Shown in pieces: positions 42,797 through 52,247 of a stretch of 64,000 nucleotides of DNA. The notes beneath the pieces were generated by a model. It saw only the letters and a list, made by a program, of their open reading frames with translations, did no database searches and was not told the DNA's origin. A program made the position numbers and the translations under genes. Positions within the stretch are counted from its first letter, which is position 1, and the number at the start of each line of letters is the position of its first letter. This stretch comes from Streptomyces beihaiensis. Its GTDB lineage: Bacteria > Actinomycetota > Actinomycetes > Streptomycetales > Streptomycetaceae. The stretch covers positions 1 through 64,000 of the forward strand of contig NZ_JAPHNL010000146.1 of NCBI RefSeq assembly GCF_026274175.1. Reading direction: 5' to 3'.

Positions 42797-44425
42797 TTAC
42801 TTCTTGACCTGAACGCCGGTCAGGATCGGGTCACCGGACTGGTTGTACGCGACACCGGAGACGCGCTCCGAGTAGCCGGCGTTGACCTTGTAGTACCAGA
42901 GCGGGATGCTGGGCATGTAGTTGACCAGCTCCTTCTCGATGGCCTGGTACTGCTTCTCCGAGTCCTCCAGCGTCTTGGCGGAGTCCGCCTTGGCGATGTC
43001 GTCGTCGATCTTCTTGCTGGAGAAGCCACCCTGGTTGCCGTCGGCCTTGCTGCCGAACACCTCGCGGATGAAGTCCGAGATGAACGGGTAGTCCAGCACC
43101 CAGCCGGAGCGGTACAGCGACTTGACCTTGTGCTGGTCACGGATGTTGAGGTCCGTCTGGAAGTCGGGCTTCGAGTCGCCCACGCACTTCACACCGGTGG
43201 CGTTGGTGATGGAGCTGCACACAGCCTCCACCCACTCCTTGTGACCGCCGTCCGCGTTGTACTGGATGGAGATCTTGTTACCCGGAACGCCGCCGCCTTC
43301 CTTGATGAGCTGCTTGGCCTTCGTCGGGTTGTACGTGGTGATGTCGCCCGCGGCGTTCGGCTGGTAGCCCATGATGCCCTTGGCGACCCAGCCGGTGGCC
43401 GGCTCACGGGTGCCCTGGAGGACGGTCTTGGTGATCGTGTCCCGGTCGATCGCCATCGAAAGGCCCTGCAGGACCTTCGGGTTGATGTGCTTCCACTGCT
43501 TGCTGTAGAAGGCGACAGCGATGGTCTGGATCGCGGAGTACGACTGGTCCACGGCGCGCTTGCCGAGGTCCTGCTTGTAGACCGGCAGGTCACGCGGGGC
43601 GACCTGACGCATGACGTCCAGGTTGCCGGACTTGAGGTCCTGGTAGGCCGTCTCGAGCTTGGAGTAGTTCTTGAAGATCACGCCACCGTTCTTGGCGGCG
43701 TTCGGGCCCTTGTAGCCGTCGAACTTCTTGACCACGATCTGCTTGTTGTGGTCCCAGCTGACGAACTTGTACGGGCCGTTGCCGATCGGGTGCTGACCGG
43801 CGGCCTTCGGGTCCTTGTAGAAGGACTCCGGCAGCGGGTCGAAGACCTCGTAGCCGAGCTTGTACGCGAAGTACGGCATCGGCTTGTTCAGCGTGATGGT
43901 GAACGTGTTGTCGTCGACGACCTTGAGGCCGGACATGGCGTCGGCCTTCGGCTTGCCCTTGTCGGGAGCGACGTCCGAGTAGCCCTGGATGTCCGAGAAC
44001 CAGAAGCTGTTCGTCATCTTGTTCTTCGGCTGGGCGTCCCAGTTCCACGCCTTGACGTAGGACTGGGCGGTGACCGGCGTGCCGTCGTGGAACTTCCAGC
44101 CCGGCTTCAGCTTGACCGTGAAGGTCTTGTTGTCCTTCGAGGTGACCGACTGGGCGTTGATCATCGTGAGCTTGCCGGACTGCGTGTAGCCCACAAGCCC
44201 GGAGAACAGCGACCGGACGACGATGCTGCCGTTGGACTCCATGGTGTTGGCGGGCTGCAGCGGCTTCTGCGGCTCACCCACCTCTACGGAGAACGTGCCG
44301 TTCGGGTTCACCGCGGCCTTGTCGCTCTTGCCGCTGCCACTGCCACTGCCACCGCTGCACGCGGTAGCTGCGAGGGCCACGACTGCCGCACCCGCCACCC
44401 ACTTGGCGCTCTTGGCACCACGCAT
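42797..44425 (-). CDS. oppA: oligopeptide-binding lipoprotein OppA, operon 2
   Basis: The protein has 542 residues, the same length as its operon 1 paralogue. Signal peptide and lipobox place the lipid on Cys23 (ALAATACSGG). Family 5 features include FTVKLKPGWKFHDGTPVTAQ, GLSMAIDRDTITKTVL and a C-terminal LVNYMPSIPLWYYKVNAGYS. The ATG has GAGGAGGAA upstream. The gene order binding protein, permease, permease, ATPase, ATPase equals operon 1. This neighbourhood holds bldK and a second opp operon in S. coelicolor from memory, but bldK has a permease first, so which one, if either, is bldK is unresolved. Confidence 0.95.
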   Translation of the reverse strand: MRGAKSAKWVAGAAVVALAATACSGGSGSGSGKSDKAAVNPNGTFSVEVGEPQKPLQPANTMESNGSIVVRSLFSGLVGYTQSGKLTMINAQSVTSKDNKTFTVKLKPGWKFHDGTPVTAQSYVKAWNWDAQPKNKMTNSFWFSDIQGYSDVAPDKGKPKADAMSGLKVVDDNTFTITLNKPMPYFAYKLGYEVFDPLPESFYKDPKAAGQHPIGNGPYKFVSWDHNKQIVVKKFDGYKGPNAAKNGGVIFKNYSKLETAYQDLKSGNLDVMRQVAPRDLPVYKQDLGKRAVDQSYSAIQTIAVAFYSKQWKHINPKVLQGLSMAIDRDTITKTVLQGTREPATGWVAKGIMGYQPNAAGDITTYNPTKAKQLIKEGGGVPGNKISIQYNADGGHKEWVEAVCSSITNATGVKCVGDSKPDFQTDLNIRDQHKVKSLYRSGWVLDYPFISDFIREVFGSKADGNQGGFSSKKIDDDIAKADSAKTLEDSEKQYQAIEKELVNYMPSIPLWYYKVNAGYSERVSGVAYNQSGDPILTGVQVKK

Positions 44426-44808
44426 GGGTTCCTCCTCATGAGTCCACTAGTTCACTGCAACAGAGAGAGGACACACATACGCCCGCCGCCACCCCTGACG
44501 GCCGTCACGCAAGCCTGCCCCGTGTGCTCGTGAGTCGGCGCTCCCCACAGCGCGTGACCCATTGACCCGAGCTCTACCGCGTCAACTATTGGCCATCGGG
44601 GGGCCATCACCAACACCCATTCGGTCTCGGTTCGATCACACCTGGCGCGCGCATCTCCCAAAATCCGGACAAACAGATCCGAGATAGAGGCCCACGAAAC
44701 GGACGCGTTACACATGTAACGGTCAGTTGCGTCCGACTAACGGACGCCGCGTCAAGGAAATTCGGTTGCCTTCGCGGGCAAATGCCCGGTGTCCGGCAGG
44801 TGCCGGGA
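44426..44808. other. 383-base promoter region of opp operon 2
   Basis: No credible gene. The region is less GC-rich than the coding DNA. It contains the palindrome at 44707-44720, two GGCCATC direct repeats near 44590-44606, and the ribosome site of oppA. A long upstream leader suggests dense regulation. Confidence 0.55.
44707..44720. promoter_or_regulatory. GTTACA-CA-TGTAAC palindrome
   Basis: A perfect 6-bp inverted repeat with a 2-bp centre, about 280 bases upstream of the operon 2 oppA start. GntR- or TetR-type regulators often bind sites of this form; the cognate factor is unknown. Confidence 0.45.
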
Positions 44809-45492
44809 TCACCCCGGCAGGAAGGTCTCGATCGCCTCCGCGAACGCTCGCGGTGACGCTCGGTGGATGAGGTGCCCGGCGGGAATCGTGATCAATTCCC
44901 CCTCCGGGATGCGCCGAGCGAGTTCGGCCACGCCGTCCTGCGGCACATGGCTGCCCGGACCGCCGCCCACCACGAGAGTCCGGGCGGTGATCGCACCGAT
45001 CCTTTCCAGCCAGTCGGGGTCGGGCGAGTCGAGCTGTTGCCGGACGGCGAGCACCATCCGCCGGTCGAAGTTCAGGTCCCCGTCCGGTCGCACCGGTGGC
45101 ACGGGCTCCCGGGGGCGGGGCAACGGGGTGTCCTCCAGGACGAGCCGGCCCACGCGCTCCGGCTGCTCCTGCGCGATCAGGTAGGCCACCACCCCGCCCA
45201 TGGAGTGCCCGATGAGTTCCACCTGTCCCAGTCCGAGGGCGTCAAGAAATCGGAGAACATCGGTCCGCATGAGTTCGAGCGAGTACTCCCCCGGCCAGTC
45301 GCTTCGGCCGTGCCCCCTGAGGTCGAGGGCGTACACCCTGCGGCGACGGGCGAGCACGGGCAGCACCGGCTCCCAGTCGGTGGCGTCCTCGCCGAGCGCG
45401 TGCAGAAGGACGAGCGGCGGAGCGTCCGTGCGGCCGGACACCCGACAGGACAGCCGCAGACCTCCGACATCGACCGAGCGGTGATCACCCAT
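44809..45492 (-). CDS. alpha/beta hydrolase
   Basis: The protein has 227 residues. Nucleophile elbow GHSMGG places Ser97; the oxyanion segment is VLLHALGEDATDW. The Asp is probably in VVGGGPGSHVPQDG and the His in AGHLIHRASP. LDLRGHGRSDWPGEYS is typical of epoxide hydrolase/esterase-like members. Substrate unknown. A TAGTCT box lies exactly six bases before the ATG, so the message is probably leaderless. Confidence 0.9.
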   Translation of the reverse strand: MGDHRSVDVGGLRLSCRVSGRTDAPPLVLLHALGEDATDWEPVLPVLARRRRVYALDLRGHGRSDWPGEYSLELMRTDVLRFLDALGLGQVELIGHSMGGVVAYLIAQEQPERVGRLVLEDTPLPRPREPVPPVRPDGDLNFDRRMVLAVRQQLDSPDPDWLERIGAITARTLVVGGGPGSHVPQDGVAELARRIPEGELITIPAGHLIHRASPRAFAEAIETFLPG

Positions 45493-45498
45493 GCCCAG

Positions 45499-45504
45499 AG
45501 ACTA
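45499..45504 (-). promoter_or_regulatory. TAGTCT -10 box, leaderless promoter of the hydrolase
   Basis: On the minus strand TAGTCT, six bases (CTGGGC), then the ATG at 45492. Confidence 0.55.
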
Positions 45505-45646
45505 AGCGGCCGGAGGGCTCCGCGGGGCACGAATCAGGCCCGGCTCACCTGGACCAGGCACCGGACCCGGTCGGCGCACGCCCTCGCCCCACGCGAAGGA
45601 CCCGGCGCCCCCGAAGGGAGCTACCGGGCCCTCGACTTCGCCGGCG

Positions 45647-47563
<1,917 letters not shown>

Positions 47564-47745
47564 ATTGCGGCGTACTCCCGGAGTGAGTGGACGGCTGCGC
47601 GTACATCTGTGTTACGCGCGCCCTGCCGGGCTGGACATGCCACGGCCTTACCCCATGCTACTTGGCGCACGGGGCTACAGCTCGGCCGGGCCTTTGGGGA
47701 AGGCGGGCGGCCAGGTGATTGCGCAGGTCAACGGGTTGGAACGAA

Positions 47746-47776
47746 CCTTGCCCGCCGGGGCGGCCGGCGGGCAAGG
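47746..47776 (-). terminator. terminator of the third peptide-binding protein gene
   Basis: CCTTGCCCGCCGG and CCGGCGGGCAAGG pair perfectly over 13 bp around GGCGG. On the minus strand it is followed by TTCGTT. Confidence 0.75.
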
Positions 47777-47920
47777 GAATTGAGGACGATCTGAGGTTCG
47801 TGATCTTCGAACCACTCTTCGGCGGCGTCTCCGGCCGTTTCCTCCGGTTTTCTCCCCAGCTTTGTCCAGGGTTCTCCAGGCTTCTCGGATTTCCTCCGGC
47901 GGCCTCCTGCTGCGGCTCCC

Positions 47921-47976
<56 letters not shown>

Positions 47977-50406
47977 CTACTTCTTCGACGGGGACGACGA
48001 CGGCTTCACGCCCGGCTTGAGGAAGCCGATGTCCTCGTACTCCGGCTGCTGGAACCCGAAGGCCCCGGCGTTGGCGACGTTCGGCCGCGCCGCGACCAGC
48101 TCCGGGCGCTGGTAGAGCGGAATCGATCCTGCGGCGGCCCAGATGCGGGCGTCGGCCTGCTTGATGAGCGAGCGCTCGTCGCCCTGGTCGAGGTCGCCGA
48201 TCGCCTCGTCGAAGAGCTGGTCGATGCGGTCGGTGCCGACCCGCGTGTAGTTCTGCTCGACCGTGAGCGAACCGTCGGCGGCCGGGACCGGCTTGGCGTA
48301 GATGGGGCGGCCGTCGGTGGCCGGGTAGGCGGAGGCCGGCCAGGAGTAGAGGGCGAGGTCGTAGTCGCCGTTGGCGATGTGGTCCTTGAAGTAGCTGGCG
48401 TCGGCGACCTTGGTCAGGTCCGTCTGGATGCCGACCTTGGCCAGCATCTGCGTGATCCGGTCGGCGACCGCCCGCAGCTGCTCGGTGCCCACGCCCGAGG
48501 GCACGACGAACCGGAGGGTGAGCGGCTTGCCGTTCTTGGCGAGCGGCGCCGTCCTCGCCCCGTCCTTGGCGTGCGCCGGGGCGGCGGTGCCCTTCGGGGC
48601 GTACGCACCGGCGGGCGCGCCCTTGTGCAGGTGCTGGTCGACTTGATGACGTGCGTCGCTCTTGAGGTCCTCGGCCGCCTGCCGCCGCGCGTCGGAGTGG
48701 CGCTTGCCCGCCTTGTCCTTGTCGGCGGGCTGACCGGCCCGCAGCCCGCGCACCAGGTCGACCTGGTGCAGCAGTGCGGCATGCTGGGCGGCGGCTACCC
48801 GGCCCGGACCGAACAGGGCGGGCATGACGTCGGCGGACTTGCGGTCGTCGCGAGGTTTCCCGTCGTCGCCCGATGTCCGGACACCACCGGACTTCTGGTC
48901 GTCCTCGCCGACGATGTACGTACCGTCGTCCGCGCTCTCGCCCTCGCTGCCGGCCGCCGCCTTCGCCTCGTCCGTCCCCTTCTTCTTGCCCTTCTCCTTG
49001 TCCTTCTCCTTCTCCTTGGCCTCGCTCTTGTCCTTGTCCTTGTCCTTGACCGGGCCGCCCGCCACCCAGCCCGCGTCGGCGAGCAGGGCCCGCGCCTCGG
49101 CGGTGTCCGGCTTGCCGAGCGCTCCGCTGTTGTCCTTGTACGCGGCCTGTCCGGACAGGGCGAGGTGACTGCCCACGGTGTGCACGGGCAGGCCGAGCGG
49201 CTTGAGCACGAGCTGGGCGAGCTTGCGCCGGTCGATCGCGCGGGCGACGGCGCGGCGCACGCGCTCATCGGTGAGCGGGCCCGACGTGCCGTTCAGGGCG
49301 AGCTGCGTGTAGGCGGGTTCGAGGGACTTGCGGACGACGTAGCCGCGCAGCCCGTGCTGTTCCTTCGCGTACGTCCGCGCGGCCTTGCGGGCCTTCTTGC
49401 GGGCGGCGGCCTCCTTGGCGGCGGCGTCCTCGTCGTCGCCGTGCATGATCGCCCACGAGCGCAGCGCCTGCGCGGGGGTGAGGCCGGCAGGGCCGTGCGC
49501 GGGCGGGCCCGAGGCGCCCTTCTGCCGGTCGGCCAACGCGATGCGGTCGGCGCCGCTCTCGCCCATGTCGGCCAGGTCGAGCTTGCCCGCGGCGAGCGCG
49601 GCGGGCCGCTGGGCGCGCGGCACGGCGACCAGGACCAGTTGGTCCAGCTTGGCCTGGCGGCCCCACCAGCGGGGGTTGCGCTTCAGCGTGATGTCGTCGG
49701 CCTTGCGGTCGACCTTGGCGACGGTGAAGGGGCCCGCCGTGATCTTGAGGGTGCGACGGGCGCCCTCGTTGAAGTCGTCCGGCTTGCCCATGACGCTCTT
49801 GGGGTAGAGCGGCGAGAACAGCGAGCGCCAGTCCGCGTACGGCTTGGCGAAGGTGACCCGGACCTCGAGGTTGTTGGCGCCGCGCTCGATCTTCTCGATG
49901 CGGTCGTAGCCGGCGTTGTGGGCGGTCCAGTACGCGGTGTCGTGGCCGGACAGGGCACGCCACTGGGCGGCGAAGTCGTCGGCGCCGATCTCCCGGCCGT
50001 CGCTCCACACCGCCTTCTGGTTGAGCTTGTAGACCACGACCTGCTTCGGCTTGGTCTTGACGACCTCGGCCTTCTCCAGATAGTCGGGGTCGAGCTTCGG
50101 GCGGCCGTTCGCGTCGATGCGGAACATCGACGGCAGGACGGCGCCGGTGATCCGGTCGGTGGTGGCGTCGGCGTCGGCCTGGAAGGAGTTGAAGGTGTGC
50201 GGCATCGCGTCGACGGCCCAGCGCAGGGTGCCGCCGTCCCTGAGCTGGGCGCGGGCGGCGGGCGCGATGTCCTGCCCGGCGGCGGGGCGGCTCGCGTCGT
50301 CGTCGGAGCCGCACCCCGCGAGGGTGGTCACGGCGAGCGCGCCGCTCACGAGGAACGCGGCCGAGCGGGCGACGGGTCCTGGGCGCCTGTGGGCTAGGGG
50401 CAACAC
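47977..50406 (-). CDS. family 5 peptide-binding lipoprotein with a large charged insertion
   Basis: The protein has 809 residues, about 250 more than usual family 5 members. The lipobox TLAGC puts the lipid on Cys32. Family features are MPHTFNSFQADADATTDRIT, YKLNQKAVWSDGREIGADDF and RRAVARAIDRRKLAQLV. After LLADAGWVAGG (ending near residue 452) comes a low-complexity Lys/Glu/Asp block and a further Ala/Lys/His-rich stretch. The fold resumes with GKPLTLRFVVPSG near residue 626. A smaller charged insert occupies about 323-350. GTG 50406 has GGAGG upstream. No permease is adjacent, so it may serve one of the nearby Opp transporters. Confidence 0.9.
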   Translation of the reverse strand: MLPLAHRRPGPVARSAAFLVSGALAVTTLAGCGSDDDASRPAAGQDIAPAARAQLRDGGTLRWAVDAMPHTFNSFQADADATTDRITGAVLPSMFRIDANGRPKLDPDYLEKAEVVKTKPKQVVVYKLNQKAVWSDGREIGADDFAAQWRALSGHDTAYWTAHNAGYDRIEKIERGANNLEVRVTFAKPYADWRSLFSPLYPKSVMGKPDDFNEGARRTLKITAGPFTVAKVDRKADDITLKRNPRWWGRQAKLDQLVLVAVPRAQRPAALAAGKLDLADMGESGADRIALADRQKGASGPPAHGPAGLTPAQALRSWAIMHGDDEDAAAKEAAARKKARKAARTYAKEQHGLRGYVVRKSLEPAYTQLALNGTSGPLTDERVRRAVARAIDRRKLAQLVLKPLGLPVHTVGSHLALSGQAAYKDNSGALGKPDTAEARALLADAGWVAGGPVKDKDKDKSEAKEKEKDKEKGKKKGTDEAKAAAGSEGESADDGTYIVGEDDQKSGGVRTSGDDGKPRDDRKSADVMPALFGPGRVAAAQHAALLHQVDLVRGLRAGQPADKDKAGKRHSDARRQAAEDLKSDARHQVDQHLHKGAPAGAYAPKGTAAPAHAKDGARTAPLAKNGKPLTLRFVVPSGVGTEQLRAVADRITQMLAKVGIQTDLTKVADASYFKDHIANGDYDLALYSWPASAYPATDGRPIYAKPVPAADGSLTVEQNYTRVGTDRIDQLFDEAIGDLDQGDERSLIKQADARIWAAAGSIPLYQRPELVAARPNVANAGAFGFQQPEYEDIGFLKPGVKPSSSPSKK

Positions 50407-50782
50407 GGATACCTCCGGAGCGGCCGGGAATGATCACGTTTGGCGGTATATGGAGCTGATCACATCTATTGGCTCACTGAAGGGGATCCGGCCGACCGGG
50501 GGCGGGTGACACGGCGGGGGCGCGGCCGAATGCCACCCGTGCGGCGGAACGGCGGGGTCCGACGGGGTTCCCGTTTCCCTTGCGGCGTGGCCGCCAGCCA
50601 CAGCGGACTCGCGGCCGCCCATGGCGAAACACCGCCCCGCCCCGGGGGCGGCGCGAAACGAACCCCCCGCGCCCCCATACGCCCCCGCAATCCGCGCCTC
50701 GCCCTTCACAAACCGCAATGTGACGCGCAACACTCACAGGCGCATGAGCAACCGCACCCGGCGGAAGCGAGGGCACAACGTC
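50407..50782. other. 376-base divergent intergenic region
   Basis: No credible gene. The left part contains two TGATCAC boxes (50431 and 50457) in an AT-richer patch that should include the lipoprotein promoter. The right part is GC-rich with no structure beyond short GGCG runs. Confidence 0.5.
50431..50463. promoter_or_regulatory. paired TGATCAC boxes
   Basis: TGATCAC occurs at 50431-50437 and 50457-50463, 26 bases start to start, flanking GGCGGTATATGGAG in the lipoprotein promoter region. A pair of regulator half-sites is possible. Confidence 0.35.
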
Positions 50783-51091
50783 ATGTCCCTGGACGACGAC
50801 TTGACGGCGGTTCAGCGCTGCCTCGACGAGCTCGCCCGCGCCGTGAAACGCATCGAGCCCCGGCTCTGCGGCCCCGGCGGCGGGCCCGACCTGCGCCGGG
50901 TCCGCGCCGACACGGCCCACCTGCGCGAGAGCGTCGCCCTGCTGTGCGAGACCGCCGCACCGGCCGTGGGCCGACAGCGCGGGCCCGAGGTCGTGCCGGT
51001 CCCCGACACCCCGTACGACAGTTCGCTGTGGACGGGCGCCGAGGGGCTCGACGACGAGGGCCTCGGCGCGCACGGCCGCCACGCCCCATGA
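50783..51091 (+). CDS. small protein of unknown function upstream of sdh
   Basis: The protein has 102 residues: MSLDDDLTAVQRCLDELARA, then an Arg/Asp-rich helix (DLRRVRADTAHLRESVALLC) and a polar tail ending LGAHGRHAP. It is cytosolic and helical, with two Cys residues that might pair. I do not recognise a family. GAGGG lies about ten bases before the ATG. It lies 319 bases upstream of sdhC with a repeat array between, so an operon with sdh is uncertain. Confidence 0.6.
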   Translation: MSLDDDLTAVQRCLDELARAVKRIEPRLCGPGGGPDLRRVRADTAHLRESVALLCETAAPAVGRQRGPEVVPVPDTPYDSSLWTGAEGLDDEGLGAHGRHAP

Positions 51092-51150
51092 CCGGCCGCA
51101 CCGGACGGCACCCCTCCGGGGACCACACCACCGGACGGCACCCCACGGGG

Positions 51151-51390
51151 CGCCACACCACCAGACGCCACACCACCAGACGCCCCACCACCAGACGCCA
51201 CACCACCGGGCGCCACCCACCCCACCAGGTGCCACCTCACAGGACAACGCCCCTCCGGGCTCCACCCACCCGGCGCCGCCCCATCCGACAACACACCGGG
51301 CACGGCCCCACCCGACAACACCCCACCGGGCACCGCCCCACCCGACAACACCCCACCCGGCGACACCCCACCCGACAACACCGCACCTGA
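51151..51390. repeat. two minisatellites, 15-bp and about 30-bp units, before sdhC
   Basis: CGCCACACCACCAGA repeats four times at 51151, 51166, 51181 and 51196 (15 bp). A second array of about 30 bp with core CCCACCCGACAACACC follows at 51278, 51305, 51335 and 51365. Together they fill most of the gap 51092-51410. Open frames on both strands here are low complexity and not believed. Confidence 0.9.
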
Positions 51391-51410
51391 CCCTTCGAGC
51401 GGAGGCTTCG

Positions 51411-52247
51411 TTGGCCACCGGAACGGAACCCACCAGCACCGAACCGCATCCCACCGGCGGCGGCGTCAGAGGCCGGACGCGTGCCGCCATCGCCGCGCCC
51501 CATCTGCGCACCGACCGCTGGTGGCTGGCTCCGGCCGTGACGACCGCCGGGCTGCTCGCCTTCATCGTCTACTCGACGTGGCGGGCGTTCGCGAACGCGG
51601 ACTACTACGCGGCCCCGTACGTCTCCCCGTTCTACTCGCCGTGCCTGGCACACAACTGCGTGCCGATGCGGGGCGGCCCCGACTGGGAGCTGTTCGGCGG
51701 CTGGTGGGGCCTGTCCCCCGCCCTGCTGATCCTGATCTTCCCGCTCGGCTTCCGCCTGACCTGCTACTACTACCGCAAGGCCTACTACCGGGGCTTCTGG
51801 GCGTCGCCGCCCGCCTGCGCGGTGGCAGAGCCGCACAAGAAGTACAGCGGGGAGACGCGGTTCCCGCTCGTCCTGCAGAACATCCACCGGTACTTCTTCT
51901 ACGCGGCCGTGCTCGTGGCCTGCGTGCTCACCTACGACACCGTGCTCTCGTTCCGCGACGCGCGCGGGGCGTGGGGCCACATGGGGCTCGGCACGCTGGT
52001 GTTCCTGGTCAACATCGCGCTGATCTGGACGTACACGCTCTCCTGCCACTCGTGCCGGCACATCGTGGGCGGGCGGCTCAAACACTTCTCCCGACACCCT
52101 GTGCGCTATCGGCTGTGGGGGTGGGTCGGCAAGCTGAACTCCCGTCACATGCTGCTCGCCTGGTCCTCGTTGGTGAGCGTGGCGCTCGCCGACTTCTACG
52201 TCTATCTGGTCGCGTCCGGCGTCTTCGACGATCCGAGGTTCTTCTGA
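51411..52247 (+). CDS. sdhC: succinate dehydrogenase membrane anchor (Sdh1 type)
   Basis: The protein has 278 residues with about five membrane helices (for example LAPAVTTAGLLAFIVYSTW and GHMGLGTLVFLVNIALIWTY). His residues in NIHRYFFYAA and in SCHSCRHIVGG are candidate haem or quinone ligands. CLAHNCVP, CYYY and SCHSC contribute several Cys. A single large anchor replaces the SdhC/SdhD pair, as in mycobacterial Sdh1. The TTG start has GCGGAGG nine bases upstream. It overlaps sdhA as TGATG. Confidence 0.88.
   Translation: MATGTEPTSTEPHPTGGGVRGRTRAAIAAPHLRTDRWWLAPAVTTAGLLAFIVYSTWRAFANADYYAAPYVSPFYSPCLAHNCVPMRGGPDWELFGGWWGLSPALLILIFPLGFRLTCYYYRKAYYRGFWASPPACAVAEPHKKYSGETRFPLVLQNIHRYFFYAAVLVACVLTYDTVLSFRDARGAWGHMGLGTLVFLVNIALIWTYTLSCHSCRHIVGGRLKHFSRHPVRYRLWGWVGKLNSRHMLLAWSSLVSVALADFYVYLVASGVFDDPRFF

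Noticed and set aside
39707-44425. Direct naming of operon 2 as bldK
   Set aside because: Gene order (binding protein first) differs from the permease-first order of S. coelicolor bldK, and sequence alone does not decide between paralogues.
50812-51381. Minus-strand open frame rich in GGVLSGG repeats
   Set aside because: It is the translation of the 15-bp and 30-bp arrays and the antisense of the gene at 50783; stop-free by composition only.
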